Source: an uncultured Verrucomicrobia subdivision 3 bacterium
Lineage (GTDB): Bacteria; Verrucomicrobiota; Verrucomicrobiia; Limisphaerales; UBA11358
Length of the DNA: 55,963 bases
Assembly: GCA_903944085.1 (NCBI GenBank)
Contig: CAJAQO010000083.1
Location: 70,590-126,552, forward strand
Direction: 5' to 3'
The position numbers were made by a program, and so were the translations under genes. Numbering within the stretch: position 1 is the first letter of the stretch; every line of letters starts with the position of its first letter. The notes below the pieces were generated by a model that saw only the letters and a list, made by a program, of their open reading frames with translations, was not told the origin of the DNA and made no database searches. Of this stretch, positions 17,291-24,547 are shown one piece after another.

Positions 17291-17866
17291 TCAGTAATAA
17301 TCCGGCTCGTTGCCGGCTTGCCATTTGATGTTGCAGCCGATGCTGGCGGTTTGTTTTTCTGAAACGGTTTTTTCCGCGAGCACGGCGTCGAGCGCGGCGC
17401 GCAAATCTTTTCCCGTCACCGGAATGCCGTTGCCCGGCCGGCTGGCGTCAAACTGGCCGCGATAAACCAGCCGGCGGCCGCGGTCAAAAAGGAAAAAATC
17501 CGGCGTGCAGGCGGCGCGATAATTTTTGGTGACGGCCTGCGTCTCGTCGTAAAGATACGGAAAAATGTAGCCGGCGGTTTTCACTTCGTCCCGCATTTTG
17601 GCCGGGCTGTCGGCGGGATAATTTTTGGCGTCGTTGGCATTGATGCCGACGATGCCGACGCCGCGCGGCGTGTAATCGCGCGCGAGCTGCGCCAGCCCGC
17701 TGCGGACGTGGACGACATACGGACAATGGTTGCACATGAAAATCACCAGCAGCGCGGCCTTGTCCTTGAAGCTGGCGAGCGAGACGAATTTTCCGTGCGT
17801 GTCCGGCAGTTTGAAATCCGGTGCGGTCGTGCCGAGCGGCAGCATGGTGGATGGTGTCAGAGCCAT
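17291..17866 (-). CDS. Thioredoxin-family peroxiredoxin-like protein (AhpC/TSA-Redoxin)
   Basis: A 191-residue thioredoxin-fold protein. The N-terminal part GTTAPDFKLPDTHGK is typical of AhpC/TSA and Redoxin domains. The active site is MCNHCPYV, a CxxC pair at C45 and C48, followed by GINANDAKNYP and the cis-proline strand ACTPDFFLFD. Proteins of this subgroup with the CNHCPYV site are widespread and act as thiol-disulfide reductases or peroxidases; the substrate is unknown. There is no signal peptide from the ATG at 17866. The frame extends 11 codons further upstream to 17899, but that part is unconserved. Confidence 0.85.
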   Translation of the reverse strand: MALTPSTMLPLGTTAPDFKLPDTHGKFVSLASFKDKAALLVIFMCNHCPYVVHVRSGLAQLARDYTPRGVGIVGINANDAKNYPADSPAKMRDEVKTAGYIFPYLYDETQAVTKNYRAACTPDFFLFDRGRRLVYRGQFDASRPGNGIPVTGKDLRAALDAVLAEKTVSEKQTASIGCNIKWQAGNEPDYY

Positions 17867-17882
17867 GGGGAAAATATAAGTC

Positions 17883-17985
17883 CAATGGCCAAAGTTCAAA
17901 GTTCAAAAATCAGGGGATTTGTGATTTGCGGGAAAAGATTCGCATTTTTTAAATCCGCATTCGCAATTCCGAATTCCGCGTTTGA
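17883..17985. repeat. Two heptamer-type tandem repeat patches
   Basis: Bases 17883-17908 read as CCAAAGT/TCAAAGT-type units. Bases 17950-17985 read as a run of units such as AATCCGC, ATTCGCA, ATTCCGA and ATTCCGC. Both have a seven-base period and degenerate units, like the other heptamer loci in this window. They lie in the untranslated stretch between the redoxin gene start and the terminator at 18026. No gene is seen in 17867-18121. Confidence 0.6.
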
Positions 17986-18016
17986 AATGAGTTTCCTTGC
18001 GTCGTCTCCTGCCACC

Positions 18017-18059
18017 AAAAAAAGTGGCCGGAACGGTTGTCCGTTCCGGCCTTGGTTTT
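18017..18059. terminator. Strong bidirectional intrinsic terminator
   Basis: A perfect 11-bp stem (18026-18036 pairing with 18041-18051, arm GGCCGGAACGG) encloses a 4-base loop TTGT. On the minus strand it is followed by a run of seven T (complement of 18017-18023), and on the plus strand by TTGGTTTT. It is placed to end transcription of the Fn3-like gene at 18122. A further degenerate heptamer patch (TTCAGCT/TTCCGAT-type units) follows at 18073-18116. Confidence 0.88.
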
Positions 18060-18121
18060 GGCCAGCCTGCTGGATTCTGATTTCAGCTTTCCGATTTCAG
18101 AATTTCGGCTTTTGCCTTTGG

Positions 18122-18775
18122 TCAGTCCACGATGCTGGAGCCGGGCATGGACCAGTCGCTTTGACCGGTGCTGCCGCCCAGCGCCCGGGCGCGCACCTGA
18201 TACACCGTGCCGGTGGTCAGACCGGTCAGCGGAATGGTGCGGGCTTGCGACCAGTATTTGACGGTCGTCCACGCGCCCGTGCCGGTGCAGATCTGCACCT
18301 CGTAGCCAAACGCATTGGCCACGGTGGTCAGGTGCACGTCCAGCTCCGTGGAAGTGTCGTTGTCAATGCCTGTGATGGACGGCGTGTCCAGTTTCGACTG
18401 GCTGCGGTTGGTGCTCATTGGCACGAAGCCGGAGGTGAATATCAGATCCTGGTCGAAACGGGCGACCGTCTGCACGTAGAACGCTAGCGAATCCAGACCC
18501 TCGATCACCGCCGCCAAGGCCACATTTCGCGCCGTCAACGCCAGTTGGCCGCCATCCAGATAATTCTTGATGGCAACCTGCAGCGCCGTGATGCGCGTGG
18601 TCATGTTCACGGGAGCGGTCGGGTCGGGCGGCACCGCCGGTGCCAGCGGGACTGGCGGCTTGTTGAAAACCGCGCTTCCCGTCAGGCAGGTGACGACCCA
18701 CCCCGCAAAGGGCGGGACCGCCTCCACCGGCAGCTTTTTATAGCCCAAGCTGACTCGATATACTAATTTTTTCAT
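18122..18775 (-). CDS. Fibronectin type III-like protein of unknown function
   Basis: A 217-residue protein without an obvious signal peptide. Residues 1-30 (KKLVYRVSLGYKKLPVEAVPPF) and a proline-rich linker precede a helical region. The C-terminal half, from about 125, looks like one fibronectin type III domain: SKLDTPSITGI opens it and TGLTTGTVYQVRARALGG is the typical YxVRVRA strand. The ATG at 18775 has an AAAGG ribosome binding site nine bases upstream, rare in this window. The gene sits alone between a strong terminator and a twin hairpin, like a small insulated cassette. Fn3 domains mediate binding; the partner is unknown. Confidence 0.65.
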   Translation of the reverse strand: MKKLVYRVSLGYKKLPVEAVPPFAGWVVTCLTGSAVFNKPPVPLAPAVPPDPTAPVNMTTRITALQVAIKNYLDGGQLALTARNVALAAVIEGLDSLAFYVQTVARFDQDLIFTSGFVPMSTNRSQSKLDTPSITGIDNDTSTELDVHLTTVANAFGYEVQICTGTGAWTTVKYWSQARTIPLTGLTTGTVYQVRARALGGSTGQSDWSMPGSSIVD

Positions 18776-18877
18776 AATGAACCTTTCGGTTGATGGTTGA
18801 TAAAAATCGGTGCCATCTGGAGGAAGCCACCCGGCTTCGCGCGGCACCGTGTTATGCCCGGTTCAAATGCACTTGCC

Positions 18878-18932
18878 ATGCCGGAAACGGCATTTTAAAA
18901 AAACTGTAAGTGCTGCAAAAGCACTTACAGTT
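18878..18932. terminator. Back-to-back hairpins, probable two-way terminator
   Basis: Hairpin 1 has arm ATGCCG (18878-18883) and a GAAA loop, then CGGCAT (18888-18893), followed on the plus strand by TTT. Hairpin 2 has a 13-bp perfect stem (18902-18914 with 18920-18932, arm AACTGTAAGTGCT) and a 5-base loop. On the minus strand it is followed by a run of seven T. Each hairpin therefore has its U-tract on opposite strands. The element is upstream of the Fn3-like gene and would shield it from read-through from the right. Confidence 0.7.
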
Positions 18933-19043
18933 GCCCTTGAATGTGAATTTTTAACAGGGGCTTCGGGAGCAGGGACATGGCCAAAATCACTGTGCCAGAT
19001 CGTCGCGCCGCGCGGATTTTTCCGCGCACAAAAATCTCAGCGA

Positions 19044-19326
19044 GACGGTAAGAAAACGGGACAAGACGGTAAGACACTGGCGCGATTTTACCGACAAACA
19101 CCGCGAGACGGTAAGAAAACATCGCGCGCTTACCGTCTTGCGCCACGCGACGGCAAGCAATCGTCACGAAATTACCGTTTCACGTCGCGAGACGATAAGA
19201 AAACACCGCGAGCCTGGCGTCACGCGCCGTGAGATGGCAAGCAATCGTCACGAGCTTATCGTCACGCGGGACGAGACGGTAAGAAAACACCGCGAAATTA
19301 CCGTCACGCGGCGCGACATTGCCGTC
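19044..19326. repeat. 42-bp periodic array of alternating inverted half-sites
   Basis: GACGGTAA-type octamers start at 19065, 19107, 19149, 19191, 19233 and 19275. Reverse-complement TTACCGTC-type octamers start at 19088, 19130, 19172, 19214, 19256 and 19298. The spacing is exactly 42 bases throughout, with a fixed 15-base gap inside each pair and 11 bases between pairs. An extra direct half-site lies at 19044 and an extra inverted one at 19319. The 15-base inner segments alternate between a GAAAACACCGCG type and a GCAATCGTCACG type, giving an 84-bp higher-order repeat. Because 42 is a multiple of 3, open frames across it show 14-residue repeats, but none has support as a gene. It is not a CRISPR array: the gaps are not unique. 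Confidence 0.85.
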
Positions 19327-19559
19327 TTGTCGCCCAAATTCCTTCTCCGCATCGGATGGGGAAGGTGGCCGCAGGCCGGATGCCCGTCAACCCACAAGGC
19401 CCGTGTCTGCCAAGGCGCGGGAACTACTTCAAGGCCAACACAACGGACGCCCGGTCTGGATTCGTTCACCCAACCCGATGATACCAGAGTTGGTTTTCAT
19501 AATTATGATAACGATGTTGATAGTGAAATTTGCGATTATTTTGTTTGGTCGCTAAGTCG
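19327..19559. other. Non-coding-looking stretch with a weak peptide-like fragment
   Basis: No gene is supported here. In one plus-strand frame around 19404-19473 the translation contains AKARELLQGQHNGRPVWIRS. This vaguely recalls the RPVWIRSP motif that precedes small helix-turn-helix (excisionase-like) proteins in some Verrucomicrobiota, but no such domain follows. The segment from about 19485 is distinctly AT-rich compared with its surroundings. It may be decayed sequence. Confidence 0.3.
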
Positions 19560-19975
19560 GTGAAGGTGGATGCGGCGAATGAGCTGCTTTGCTCAAAGCA
19601 AATGTAGAAGGAAGAATGCAGAAACTTTCAAGCCGCTGCCCATCGCCGCCAGTCGGACGGTGAAACTGGGCGGGACGGTAGCCACGGTGGGTTTGCAAAA
19701 GCAAATGATGAAGTTTGAATGATGAATGAAGAAATAAAACGGCAACCGGCTCGCGACGGAGTTAATTCATCATTCATCCTTCTACATTCATCATTTCCCC
19801 GCCGTCGCTGCCGGAGAATGTGAATTACGCGGTGAAAAGCAGCCGGCTTTTGAGCTTCCTGGAATCGGTGCCGAACGTGGACGCGAAACTGAAAGAGCCG
19901 AATACGAAGGATGAAGCGTTTGAGGAGGTGGTCAAGTCAGCGCAGGAGGCGGCCGTTCTTGTTCTCGTTTATTGA
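19560..19975 (+). pseudogene. Decayed trypsin-like (S1C) serine protease gene
   Basis: Three fragments of one protein lie in order but in three different frames. 19560-19589 encodes VKVDAANELL. 19624-19689 encodes FKPLPIAASRTVKLGGTVA followed by TVGL. 19802-19975 encodes LPENVNYAVKSSRLLSFLES and ends AAVLVLVY before a stop. These match, in order, the strand before the catalytic Asp region, the strand before the substrate loop, and the C-terminus of Verrucomicrobiota trypsin-2/S1C-type peptidases. The section that would hold the catalytic Ser is missing. The junctions carry heptamer-type repeats (19597-19624, 19703-19735, 19763-19799), the last two as inverted arms. The remnant cannot make an active protease. 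Confidence 0.75.
19703..19799. repeat. Inverted heptamer repeats inside the protease relic
   Basis: The left arm (19703-19735) is built of units such as GATGAAT and GAAGAAA. The right arm (19763-19799) is built of TTCATCA, TTCATCC, TTCTACA and TTCATCA. They are imperfect reverse complements and flank a GC-rich loop of about 30 bases. The element replaces the part of the protease gene that should encode the GNSGG serine region. Confidence 0.7.
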
Positions 19976-20072
19976 ACACCAAGGAACGAAGGAACAAAGT
20001 TTTGCCGGCTTGGTTGCTTTGTTTCTTTGCTGTTAAAACCACAAGCCGGCGGCGGTGCTGGCTTATTGATTT

Positions 20073-20981
20073 TTACGCCTTCAAAAAATAATTCCGCTGC
20101 TTCTCGCTGATGGGCATTGCGAGTTTTTCCATCGCGGCCAGCATGTCTTCCCAGACGCGGCGCTTCTCGCTCATCGCCTGGTTGCGCAGCAAATACGCCG
20201 GATGATACGTCGGCATGAGCGGCGTGCCGCGATACGTCTGCCAGTTCCCGCGCAGCTTGGTGATGCCGACGGTTTTGCCGAGCAAGCCTTCCACCGCCGT
20301 CGCGCCGAGCGCCACGATGACCTTGGGCCGGATCAAATCAATCTGTTCGTGCAAAAACGGAATGCATGTCTGCATTTCTTCCGGCGTGGGCTTGCGGTTG
20401 CCGGCGGACTGACCCGGCGTGTCCGGCCGGCATTTCAAAATGTTGGCGATGTAAACGTCCGCGCGTGTAAGCCCGGTGGCCTGGATGATTTTCGTAAGCA
20501 ACTGTCCGGCTTTGCCGACGAATGGCTCGCCTTGTTCATCTTCATCCGCGCCCGGCGCTTCGCCGACGAACATCAATTGCGCGTCAATGCTGCCCACGCC
20601 GAAAACAACATGTTTGCGCGACGACGCGAGGTGCGGACATTTCACGCAGGCCAGCGCGCGTTCGCGCAGCGCGGCGAAAGCGGCTATTTTTTCCATTGCG
20701 GATTGCGGATTGCGGATTGCGGATTGTGGCAAAGGGTTGCTGGCAGCTTCGGACGGAACCGGCGCGGTCAACTTTTTCGCCGGCGCGAAAACCGGAGTTT
20801 CCGTTTTGGCGACCGGCGGCGCGGGCGTTTTCGCAATTGGAAATTGGAAATTGGAAATTGGAGATTGCGCCAGCGCCCGCAAGGTTTCCGGCGCGACGGC
20901 GACATGGCGCACGCCGCGCGCTTTCAGGTTTTCGAGGTGCTGAATCGTGGCACCAAGCAGTTCGTTGTAGGGCGCAGGCAC
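20073..20981 (-). CDS. Family 4 uracil-DNA glycosylase (4Fe-4S) with repeat-derived linker
   Basis: A 302-residue glycosylase that removes uracil from DNA. The iron-sulfur cysteines are C112, C115, C184 and C206. The catalytic GEAPG motif is at 140-144, DEQGEPFVGKAGQLL follows, NILKCRP is at 180-186, and the DNA-intercalating MPTYHPAYLL motif has H260. The catalytic domain starts near residue 97. Before it lies an unusual linker of about 60 residues, rich in Ala, Pro and Lys. Two stretches of that linker are read from heptamer tandem DNA repeats: PISNFQFPI (41-49, DNA 20834-20868) and QSAIRNPQSA (86-95, DNA 20695-20728). The start is GTG at 20981; no better ATG is in frame. It is divergent from the GH2 gene. 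Confidence 0.9.
   Translation of the reverse strand: MPAPYNELLGATIQHLENLKARGVRHVAVAPETLRALAQSPISNFQFPIAKTPAPPVAKTETPVFAPAKKLTAPVPSEAASNPLPQSAIRNPQSAMEKIAAFAALRERALACVKCPHLASSRKHVVFGVGSIDAQLMFVGEAPGADEDEQGEPFVGKAGQLLTKIIQATGLTRADVYIANILKCRPDTPGQSAGNRKPTPEEMQTCIPFLHEQIDLIRPKVIVALGATAVEGLLGKTVGITKLRGNWQTYRGTPLMPTYHPAYLLRNQAMSEKRRVWEDMLAAMEKLAMPISEKQRNYFLKA
20695..20868. repeat. Two heptamer repeat tracts inside the uracil-DNA glycosylase gene
   Basis: 20695-20728 is GCGGATT repeated about four times, and 20834-20868 is GGAAATT repeated about four times. Each tract is read in frame in the gene's linker. Three heptamers equal 21 bases, so the encoded peptide also repeats every seven residues without breaking the frame. 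They are the least degenerate heptamer tracts in the window, which suggests recent origin or expansion. Confidence 0.85.
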
Positions 20982-21083
20982 ACGTCATCGTAACAATTAT
21001 GCGGCGAAGCACAAAAAATTCTTGTTCACAATCGCCGGCTTGCCCCGCCGTCACTTTTTGGTGATGCTGACGTCCATTCTTCC

Positions 21084-23477
21084 ATGAAATTTCCGAAAAT
21101 ACATTTCACCATCGTCTTGGTTGGTTTTTGCACGTTGTTGCCGCTGCGCTCGCTGGCGGCACGGAACACGCAGGATTTTGACGCTGACTGGCTTTTCAGC
21201 AACGGCGACTTCGCGTCGGCCATGATGCCGGCGTTTGACGACGCCGGCTGGCGGACGCTGAACGTCCCGCACGACTGGAGCAGCGAAGGCCCGTTCAGCG
21301 CGGAATCTGGCAGCGGCAACGGCTACGCGCCCGGTGGCATCGGCTGGTATCGCAAACATTTCCGGCTCGACCCGCAGGAGCAAGGCCGGTCGGTCGCCAT
21401 CGAGTTCGATGGCGTTTACGATTATTCGGAGGTCTGGCTCAACGGTCAGCTCGTCGGCGGGCGACCATTCGGCTTCATCGGCTTTCAATTTGAGCTGACA
21501 CCGTATTTGAACTGGAGCGCCGACAACGTCGTGGCTGTGCGGGTGGATCATTCGCGCTTTGCCGACTCGCGTTTCTACACCGGCTCGGGCATTTACCGGA
21601 ATGTCCGACTAACCATCGCGGACAAATTACGGATCAGGCATTGGGGAACTTGCGTGACCGCGTCCAAGATCACAAGTGATTCGGCAGTCGTCCGCCTCGA
21701 GACAACCGTTGAAAATAATTTTGCCGACACGCGAAAATTTTCCCTGCAATCGGACCTCGTCGCGCCGGACGGAAAAATTATTGGAACCTTGACCACTTCA
21801 AAAGCGGCGGCGGGCAATTCGGTTCAAACGCTCGTTCAGGAAATTAAAATTTTGCAGCCGCAGTTGTGGTCGCTTGCCGCGCCGCAACTTTACACGCTGA
21901 AAAGCCGCGTCACTGCCGGCGACATCGCCGGGGATGAAACCGAAACACCGTTCGGCATTCGCACCGCGACGTTTGACGCGAACCAGGGATTTTTTCTCAA
22001 CGGCGTTTCGACCAAGCTGAAGGGTGTTTGCATTCATCACGACGCCGGCGCGCTCGGCGCGGCGGTGCCGGACAAGGTTCTCGAACGCCGCCTGCGGTTG
22101 CTGAAAGAAATCGGCGTCAACGCCATCCGCACCAGCCACAATCCACCGGACCCGGAATTGCTGAACCTATGCGACCGGCTCGGTCTGCTGGTGATGGACG
22201 AGGCGTTTGATGAATTCACGCCGGCGAAAAACAAATGGGCCACCGGTCGGAACAACGGCGTGCCGAGCCGTTTTGGCTACGCCGAGTTGTTCGACCAATG
22301 GTCAGTGACGGACATTTCGGACATGGTCCGCCGCGACCGCAATCATCCGAGCATCGTGCTCTGGAGCATCGGCAATGAAATTGATTATGCCAACGATCCG
22401 TTTTCCGATCCGGCGCTGGGTGAAAATTACCGCCCGGCAAATCCGCCGGCCACCGGTTTGCTGAAATGCGCCGCGCCGCTGGTGGCCGCCGTGAAATCGC
22501 TCGACCGCACGCGGCCCGTCACCGCTGCGCTCGCCACCGTGGCGATGTCCGACGCCGTCGGGCTGCCGGAGTTGCTCGATGCCGCCGGCTACAATTATCA
22601 GGAATCGCGTTACGCCGCCGACCACGCCACATTTCCGCGGCGGATCATTTACGGCAGCGAGAACAGCCAGCAATACGGCGCGTGGCAGGCGGTCGCCACG
22701 AACGCTTTTATTGCCGGCCAATTTCTTTGGACCGGCATTGATTATTTGGGCGAGGCAAATGAATGGCCCAATCGCGCGAGCGGCGCGGGCCTGCTCGATT
22801 TATGTGGTTTCAAAAAACCGCTCGCCTGGTTCCGGCAAAGCCTGTGGAGCGACCGGCCGATGGTTTATCTGTGCATCGCCAGCGGTCGCGGCGGGCGGCG
22901 CGGTTTTGCCGGCGTGGAAAACTGGAACTGGCCGTCCAACTCGACCGCGAGCATTCACTGTTTTGCCAATTGCCCGGAAGTCACGCTGACGCTGAACGGC
23001 AAAGTCATCGGCACCCAAAAATTGGCCGAAGCCGTCAACGGCGTCTTGAACTGGCAGGTGGCTTACGAACCGGGAACGCTCAAAGCTGTGGGCTGCGCCG
23101 ATGGACGCGAGGTGTGCGAATACACGTTGCAAACCGCCGGTGCGCCGCAGCATCTCGAATTGCTGCCGGACGTAAAATCATTCCGCGCCGACGGCAAGGA
23201 CGTGAGCCATGTGGAATTCCGGATTGTGGACGCCAACGGTGTGCGCGTTCCCGACGCGGAACCGGAAGTGAAGTTTGAACTGACCGGTCCGGCCAAAATC
23301 ATCGGCCTCGGCAACGGCGATTTGAACAGCACCGAGAATTGCAAAACGAACATGCATCGCGCTTTTCAAGGCCGGGGTCTGGCGATTTTGCAAACCACCA
23401 CGGCTTCCGGCGACATCACCTTGCAAGCGACGGCTCCCGGCCTCGCGCCCGCCAGCGTGACGTTGCAAAGCCGGTGA
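21084..23477 (+). CDS. Secreted glycoside hydrolase family 2 (beta-galactosidase-like)
   Basis: A 797-residue exported enzyme with a signal peptide at 1-26 (TIVLVGFCTLLPLRSLAA). An N-terminal jelly-roll sugar-binding domain (about 30-180, WYRKHFRL and FDGVYDYSEVWLNG) and an Ig-like domain (180-290) follow. The GH2 TIM barrel starts near 300 with KLKGVCIHHDAGALG, IRTSHNPPD and LLVMDEAFDEF. The acid/base is E432 in WSIGNEID and the likely nucleophile is E526 in IIYGSENSQ. C-terminal Ig-like domains close the protein. GH2 enzymes remove beta-galactose, glucuronate, mannose or related sugars by a retaining mechanism. The specificity cannot be read from sequence. It converges with the secreted protein gene at 23499. 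Confidence 0.92.
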   Translation: MKFPKIHFTIVLVGFCTLLPLRSLAARNTQDFDADWLFSNGDFASAMMPAFDDAGWRTLNVPHDWSSEGPFSAESGSGNGYAPGGIGWYRKHFRLDPQEQGRSVAIEFDGVYDYSEVWLNGQLVGGRPFGFIGFQFELTPYLNWSADNVVAVRVDHSRFADSRFYTGSGIYRNVRLTIADKLRIRHWGTCVTASKITSDSAVVRLETTVENNFADTRKFSLQSDLVAPDGKIIGTLTTSKAAAGNSVQTLVQEIKILQPQLWSLAAPQLYTLKSRVTAGDIAGDETETPFGIRTATFDANQGFFLNGVSTKLKGVCIHHDAGALGAAVPDKVLERRLRLLKEIGVNAIRTSHNPPDPELLNLCDRLGLLVMDEAFDEFTPAKNKWATGRNNGVPSRFGYAELFDQWSVTDISDMVRRDRNHPSIVLWSIGNEIDYANDPFSDPALGENYRPANPPATGLLKCAAPLVAAVKSLDRTRPVTAALATVAMSDAVGLPELLDAAGYNYQESRYAADHATFPRRIIYGSENSQQYGAWQAVATNAFIAGQFLWTGIDYLGEANEWPNRASGAGLLDLCGFKKPLAWFRQSLWSDRPMVYLCIASGRGGRRGFAGVENWNWPSNSTASIHCFANCPEVTLTLNGKVIGTQKLAEAVNGVLNWQVAYEPGTLKAVGCADGREVCEYTLQTAGAPQHLELLPDVKSFRADGKDVSHVEFRIVDANGVRVPDAEPEVKFELTGPAKIIGLGNGDLNSTENCKTNMHRAFQGRGLAILQTTTASGDITLQATAPGLAPASVTLQSR

Positions 23478-23498
23478 GTTGCGACGCGAATTCCGCCG

Positions 23499-24416
23499 TT
23501 AAAACCGGCTGGGAACGGTTCCGGTTTTCAAGCCGTCGGCGATGTCGCGAAAACTCTTTCGGATCTCGCCGCTTTTTCCCAGCGTGATGAACAGATCATA
23601 GGCGAACACCTTGCCCGGCGTGATGGCGAATTTCACCAGCGGCGCAAAATAGGAACACGCGCCGTGCTCGCGCCGGCCATCGCCAAAACGGTAGCAGGTG
23701 ATTTCATCCGCGACCGGCACGAACGCGCCGACGCCGAAATCATTCGTGTCCACATACGCTGCCCAATGCTCCGTGATGCGCCGGCCTTCATTCGGCCAGC
23801 CGGGTTTTGAGCGCTGCAAAGGCGCGCCGGCCCACGGCTGATTGCCCTCATAAAGAATCAGCGTATCCAAATCCGGTTGCGCAAAAAATGCCGGCACCTC
23901 CTGCGAGTTGACCGGATGCACGTTGGTTCCGGCGTAAGTCATTTGGAAACGGACGTGCGCAACTTTGCCGGTGAGCGTGATCCACTGTTCCATCGTCACC
24001 TCCGGCAAGTCTGCGCCGCTGGCCCAATGCTTCGGCAGCGTCCTGGCGTAAAGCGAATTGGTTCCCAAATTTAATTCCAACACGCGCGCCGCGTGGCCGC
24101 GCCAGTCGCCGCCCTGCACGGGATTCCAGCGCCACGGTTGTTTGTCCCACCGCGAGCCATCGGTCTGGCCATAATAAGATTGCTGCACGAGCCGGCCATG
24201 ATCCCAGTCATTGATGAGGTTGCGCGGCGAACCGCTGGCGGAAAACCAGCCGATGCCCGCGCCGGAAGTTTTTTTCACACCGAGCCGCACCTGGCCGTTG
24301 TCCAGAAACGCCCAGTCGTCCGCCCCGCCGGCCGCCACCCCCGCCGTGGTGCTGGCCGAAAATGCGAGGAGAAAAAAACAGTGCCAGCAAAATATTATCT
24401 GCGGGTTTATTTTCAT
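23499..24416 (-). CDS. Secreted protein of unknown function, possibly glycan-related
   Basis: A 305-residue protein with a signal peptide at about 1-29 (IIFCWHCFFLLAFSASTTAG). The mature part is rich in Trp, Tyr and Gly, with a pattern of beta strands: GQVRLGVKKTSGAGIGWFS, DKQPWRWNPVQGGDW and VTMEQWITLTGKVAHVRFQM. This is the look of a large beta-sandwich such as those in carbohydrate lyases, epimerases or aldose-binding proteins. No known catalytic motif could be recognised. It lies tail to tail with the secreted GH2 enzyme, which hints at a polysaccharide-related role but does not prove it. Confidence 0.7.
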   Translation of the reverse strand: MKINPQIIFCWHCFFLLAFSASTTAGVAAGGADDWAFLDNGQVRLGVKKTSGAGIGWFSASGSPRNLINDWDHGRLVQQSYYGQTDGSRWDKQPWRWNPVQGGDWRGHAARVLELNLGTNSLYARTLPKHWASGADLPEVTMEQWITLTGKVAHVRFQMTYAGTNVHPVNSQEVPAFFAQPDLDTLILYEGNQPWAGAPLQRSKPGWPNEGRRITEHWAAYVDTNDFGVGAFVPVADEITCYRFGDGRREHGACSYFAPLVKFAITPGKVFAYDLFITLGKSGEIRKSFRDIADGLKTGTVPSRF

Positions 24417-24547
24417 GGTGCCTTAATGCGGAAAAAGGTTGCGGGCGTAATTTGATTTGCCAGTTTTGTCCAAACAACGGTGCGGTTGGTGACAAATAAA
24501 AGCACTTTTCCAATTGCAAGCCAAGCCCGCGAAGCTGCCGACCAGGT

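Noticed and set aside
19044-19326. CRISPR-like array
   Set aside because: The period is constant, but the gap sequences are not unique. They alternate between two related types, and the repeat itself is only eight bases in alternating orientation. No cas gene is nearby.
18810-19563. Two overlapping plus-strand open frames of about 140 codons with 14-residue repeats across the array
   Set aside because: The 42-bp period makes any frame look repetitive. The frames end by chance stops within repeat units, have no recognisable domain or ribosome binding site, and several frames look equally good.
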